DNA from: Hydractinia symbiolongicarpus
Taxonomy: Eukaryota > Cnidaria > Hydrozoa > Anthoathecata > Hydractiniidae
DNA length: 64,000 nucleotides
Assembly: GCF_029227915.1 (NCBI RefSeq)
Contig: NC_079886.1
Location: 10,809,501 to 10,873,500, forward strand
Direction: 5' to 3'
Shown: positions 60,901 through 64,000 of the stretch, piece after piece
Layout: each line of letters opens with the position of its first letter
How positions within the stretch are numbered: the stretch's first letter is position 1
Made by a program: the position numbers and the translations under genes
The notes under the pieces: model-generated
What the model was told of the DNA's origin: nothing
The model's input: the letters and a program-made list of their open reading frames with translations, nothing else
Databases searched by the model: none

Positions 60901-62823
60901 GCTGGCTCAGGACAAAAAAAAACAGGTAGCCACTTTCTCTGACAGTATTTAAAAATATAGTATTTCTGACAAATTTGTCATTGTTGTTTTTTCAAAATCT
61001 CCTACTGCTGGGAATTTAATTCTAAAACGCGTTGAAAATTATTTAGGGTGGCCACACCTAAAATCTCCTAAAAAGCCTAAAAAATGGACTCTTCTAAGAT
61101 GTACACTACAATTTGGATCCAAAAGAGTGATTCCTTAAAAATCCAAAATTGTTTGGGGTGGCATTTCACGTGAAAATAAGTTAAGCATTTGTTTATCTTA
61201 CAACAAAAGTAATGGATGGTATTTGCATAATGTAATTCGAAATGAACAGCTCTCTCACTTGAATGTGATTCTTTTTCCACTCATCTGTTGGCAAAATCTC
61301 CTTAAATAGGGAATCATTTTTAAGGGTGTTATTCCTAAAATTTGACCCCAATACCTAAGATATCCCAAAATTTTAAAGTTTTAAATTTGTCTGTGTTTCA
61401 AAATTTAAGTAGACACACCCAATTCTTGTAAGAATTTGTTTTTTCAGGTGTGTATAAAGAAGACCTTAAAACAGGGTGGAAAAACCAAGCCCAGCACATT
61501 TTAGCAAGTAAAGATGGTACCATTATTTTGTGTGGCGAGTATAACGACAACTATAAGAAGTCAGTCCCGTTAATGATATTTGACACTGTACAACGAAAGA
61601 AAGTGGGCGAGATTCGACAAGAAGGTCGAATGGATTTAAGACCTGAAGTTGCTGTGCTTTCAGAAGATGGGAAATATTTTATTTGCGTCAGTGCGGTAAG
61701 CTTTTAGATGGTTTGTTGTTGTTATTTGTTGGTTTTTGTTTTTCTTTTAATGTCAGATGTTGAGGCATATAAAATCTTTTAATTAATGCATTTTTGCTAA
61801 TTTTAAAAAAATTGAATAATTCTTAACCTAAAATTTAATCTGCGTAATATGAATGTTAATCAGTTAGAACACATCTTAATGTTTGCATATCTGATCTACT
61901 TATCTTGACCTAATCGTAAGGGGTGGCTTTAGAATAAGGCGGTAAATATTTTTAAATCGATTAAAATCGCTCGATTTGTATATTTAATTCTGTAAGACTG
62001 TAATTCTTCTGTAATTCTGTTCCCCAAAAATTCTCTTAAAACTCATTAATTTAGGGTGTGAGTGAAGGGGAGGTTGATTACAAAGTTCTTTAATAGTGGA
62101 GGGGGTTGGGGTGGTTGTGTTAATAAACTTAAAGAAACCCGGAATTTTTTTAAGATAGCTTTGTCCCTGTTTTTATCGCTATATACTCGTACTTAATACC
62201 TCTCTTCTAACTTTTATACTTTACCTTCACAGGATATGTCTGTTGTTAATGTATATAAAGTCCCAGATGGTACTTTGTTGACCAAGCTGGAATACAAAAT
62301 AGGTGATGATATGCGTGGAAGTTGTTATTCTCTTACCATCTCAGTCAAGATGGCATGTGTAATAGTAAATTATATGGCTCCACTTCAAGTACCAGGAAGC
62401 TCAAACTACGAGAATCAGAACCTGCTGGTTGCCTATGGCTTGGAGACCTGGGAAAAATTAGCAGAAACGAGGGCTAGTGGAATGACTAGCAGATTCGATC
62501 TCTCTGCAGATGGAACTAGAATGATGACAGACGTACGAGGTGGAGGGAATGATAGAAAAACAATAACTTTATATGATTTGTCGAAGTTACATAGTGATCG
62601 AGTCATAACCACAGTTGCTTCTCTTTTGCCGGAAACCGACACACGATTTTGTTACGTGACACAAGATGGACAATCTGTAGGTGTTGGCTTAGCTGGGATG
62701 GACGGCGTGGTGTTTTTTAGACCTTGTGGTCTACCTGAAGCTGTCTCGTCAACATCAGAATATACGGAGGTAGTTATTGAATATGACCATGAAAAAAAAC
62801 AAGAAAAAATAAGTGGAATTTGA
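45997..62823 (+). CDS. DUF4062-NACHT-WD40 protein (NWD1-like STAND NTPase)
   Basis: Sixteen exons join in phase: 45997-46046, 46891-46919, 47183-47398, 50896-51075, 51953-52155, 52747-53086, 53355-53715, 54103-54460, 54922-55137, 55461-56680, 57108-57378, 58506-58946, 59683-59869, 59958-60326, 61448-61695 and 62233-62823. They give 1,759 residues. The order is a short basic start (MGSVVGKMKKK), an acidic tract (about 45-90), a DUF4062 domain (VRIFTSSTFTDTFHERNSL, VVDMRWGVRDEATADHMTSE, LLGQKYGYRP), a NACHT NTPase with Walker A GPSGCGKTS (about 515) and Walker B VVMFIDSIDQL, a helical region, and WD40 propellers from about 1028 (DKKRLISASGDSTVRIWDLSSG). This is the layout of NWD1-type proteins; STAND proteins oligomerise after ligand release of the NTPase, but the ligand is unknown. 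A donor at 47408 instead of 47399 would add three residues. Confidence 0.92.
46456..46813. mobile_element. Short TIR element in intron 1 of the NACHT-WD gene
   Basis: AGGCCTATCAATAA (46458-46471) is exactly inverted at 46798-46811, and the match extends outward through CAGGCC and a TATA-like flank with one mismatch. Inside, TGGGTGAGCAATTAG and GGGGGAGCAATTAATGG form further repeats. It has no frame and is a non-autonomous DNA element. Confidence 0.75.
47183..47398 (+). CDS. Exon 3: acidic low-complexity tract
   Basis: About 45 of its 72 residues are Glu or Asp, in runs such as EEEEEDDDEEEE and EEEEKEEEEK, arising from GAA/GAG/GAT microsatellite. It sits between the short N-terminus and DUF4062. 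Such tracts often vary in length between alleles. Two donors nine bases apart (GAAG|GTTATG and GAAG|GTTAAT) keep the same phase. Confidence 0.75.
48089..50102 (+). mobile_element. Helitron-like non-autonomous element
   Basis: It starts TCTATATATTAATACGCC at 48089 and ends CCCCCACGGGTATTCAGCTAG at 50102. The 5' TC, 3' CTAG end and insertion between A and T fit Helitron rules, and the CACGGGTATTCAGCTAGT ending is of the usual kind. No Rep/helicase gene is inside. The hairpin expected before the CTAG is weak in this copy. The pairing of these two ends is inferred. Confidence 0.45.
50160..50760 (+). pseudogene. Relic of a LINE reverse transcriptase
   Basis: Around 50172-50240 the plus strand reads LAPAALFIDLKK and, after a frameshift in an A run, AFDITHV, as in motif A of a non-LTR reverse transcriptase. 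Further on, KVPYQYLS at about 50380 may correspond to a decayed GVPQGSILG-type motif. Many stops and shifts are present. Confidence 0.35.
55169..55200 (-). mobile_element. Helitron-like 3' terminus (fragment)
   Basis: On the minus strand, GTGGATTTTCCAC forms a hairpin followed by GGGCTAACAACTAG, ending in CTAG at 55169. A closely matching end is at 59381. The other end was not identified. Confidence 0.4.
56950..57036. repeat. Near-perfect hairpin repeat (GGGCGTTTATTAGAG family)
   Basis: CTGGGCATTTATTAGAG (56991-57007) is inverted at 57018-57034 with one mismatch. It is preceded by GGGGGCGTTTATTGGCGACGGGCGTTT, a partial tandem of the same word. A fragment of this family is at 30840-30870. Confidence 0.7.
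59381..59410 (-). mobile_element. Helitron-like 3' terminus (second copy)
   Basis: On the minus strand the perfect palindrome CGTGGATATTTCCACG is followed by GGTTAACGACTAG, a hairpin about ten bases before CTAG as in Helitron 3' ends. It lies in an intron of the NACHT-WD gene, with a further CCACGGGTTCGTCCG word at about 59259. Confidence 0.45.
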
Positions 62824-63094
62824 TTGTATAATTTTTGTAACCTGGCCACCTATAAAATCGCTCTAGATTAGTACCATGTAAATATAATGAACTTTTTTAA
62901 AATCTCAGAAGTTATAGCCTTATTTAGTCTGTGTTAGGTCACAGCCTTGGTTTTTTTATCTATCCGCGAATTCGTCATCAAAGCAGGGTTTAATTCTATT
63001 GAGTACCTTTGGGAAATTAATTTTAGTATCAATTCCCAAAATCCCTAACCACGAAAATATTTACAATTAACACTTATAATTTAGATTAAAATTG

Positions 63095-63119
63095 AATAAA
63101 ACATATTTTGAGCAATAAA
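63095..63119 (+). terminator. Paired polyadenylation signals
   Basis: AATAAA occurs at 63095-63100 and again at 63114-63119, about 270-300 bp after the stop codon of the NACHT-WD gene. The cleavage site is not determined. Confidence 0.55.
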
Positions 63120-63226
63120 ATCTATTATACAACTTGACCGTGAACCCTCAGAGAAATGATACCACTGACGTCATAGTTGAAAAAATAGGGAGACGGGGAT
63201 AAAAGGAAAGGAGGAGACTTTAGCCG

Positions 63227-63477
63227 CCCATTTAACCCAAACCTACCGCAACCCCTCATTTAACCCAAACCTTTCACAGCCACCCCTCTATCCTGAACCT
63301 GCCACCATCGCCCATTTAACCCAAATCTATCACAACCCCTCTCATTTAACCTAACCTTCCACACCCACCTCCCTAACCTTAACCTGCCACCACCTACCTT
63401 CTAACCCAAACCTACCATAACCCATCCTACTTAAACTTTAATCCACCGCCCACCTAACCTTAACCTACCACAAACAA
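63227..63477. repeat. C-rich, telomere-like minisatellite (about 28-bp units)
   Basis: About nine imperfect units of CATTTAACCCAAACCTACCACAACCCCT type follow each other, with variants such as CCCTAACCTTAACCTGCCACC. The strand is strongly asymmetric (very few G) and resembles degenerate CCCTAA repeats. Confidence 0.7.
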
Positions 63478-64000
63478 ACTTCTCACCCAGGCCATTATTA
63501 ATAGGACCCTATCTACAACTGGAAACTTTTTTGGGAAAATACAAGTGCATCAGATGGATAATTCTCATCTAACACAGACAAAAGCTACTAACACATCGTG
63601 CTTTGACAATAGTCCAATCTCAACCAAATGACTACTTACCTACCTGCAAAAATGTCTAATAATAAAAGTAAAAGAAATAAGTAAAAAGCATGATTTACAC
63701 AGGCACAGCAATTTCACAACCATTAAGGTCTCAAGTGTTTAATTTATATTGCCAAAATCGCTCCCTCTTGCGAACAGATTGTTGGTTATTACCCTGGTCA
63801 ATTAGAGTGGAACAGAAATTTGAAAAACCATTATGGTCAGAAAGATCAAAATGATATGAAACTCTTGTTGAGAAACTGTTTTGCCTAAATGACTGGAATT
63901 GCACTACTTGTAGTTGTTAAATCGCTGTCTGAATTTAGTCGTATTGAATACTGCAAGTTTTGCATGTTAACAGGTAAACAATATTTGTTGAATTACAATT

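Larger units (their letters stand above)
62824..64000. other. 3' flank of the NACHT-WD gene
   Basis: No further gene is seen. The region holds two polyadenylation signals, a C-rich minisatellite, and then about 500 bp of ordinary AT-rich DNA with nothing I can name. Confidence 0.5.

Overview
The window is eukaryotic animal DNA: AT-rich, with GT-AG introns, modular extracellular domains whose boundaries are mostly phase-1 introns, and dense transposon debris. The gene content (multi-vWA/EGF/mucin/ZP surface protein, DUF4062-NACHT-WD40 protein, animal sulfite oxidase) and repeat types (Tigger/pogo, Helitron-like ends, short TIR elements, a LINE with a PHD-like zinc finger and an ATG-repeat tail) best fit a cnidarian, probably a hydrozoan. 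That assignment is inference, not proof.

Region 1 (1-4166) is repeat-rich and holds a decayed LINE on the minus strand. Region 2 (4167-31686, +) is one very large gene rebuilt here from 17 exons with consistent splice phases. It has four von Willebrand A domains, a lectin-like beta region, two EGF modules, a single 15.6-kb exon carrying about thirty 166-aa Ser/Thr-rich units, a ZP module, a furin-type site, one transmembrane helix and a short tail. It looks like a giant membrane-anchored, ZP-polymerising mucin of about 6,550 residues. The true first exon is not seen. An internal, phase-compatible signal-peptide exon at 6240-6303 means the second to fourth vWA domains onward could be made from their own start, or that the first vWA belongs to a separate gene.

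Region 3 (31687-42457) has no host gene that I can support. It contains a complete-ended but broken Tigger/pogo transposon (34822-38246) with a nested poly(A)-tailed reverse-transcriptase fragment, a TIR element with a perfect TA duplication nested in another inverted-repeat element, and several minisatellites. Region 4 (42458-44173, +) is an uninterrupted sulfite oxidase coding sequence with cytochrome b5, molybdopterin and dimerisation domains.

Region 5 (45997-62823, +) is a 16-exon gene for a DUF4062-NACHT-WD40 protein (NWD1-like STAND NTPase, about 1,759 aa), with introns that host TIR elements, a Helitron-like element and a LINE relic. Region 6 (62824-64000) has two polyadenylation signals and a C-rich, telomere-like minisatellite. 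All three host genes lie on the plus strand; nothing in the sequence suggests that they share a pathway.
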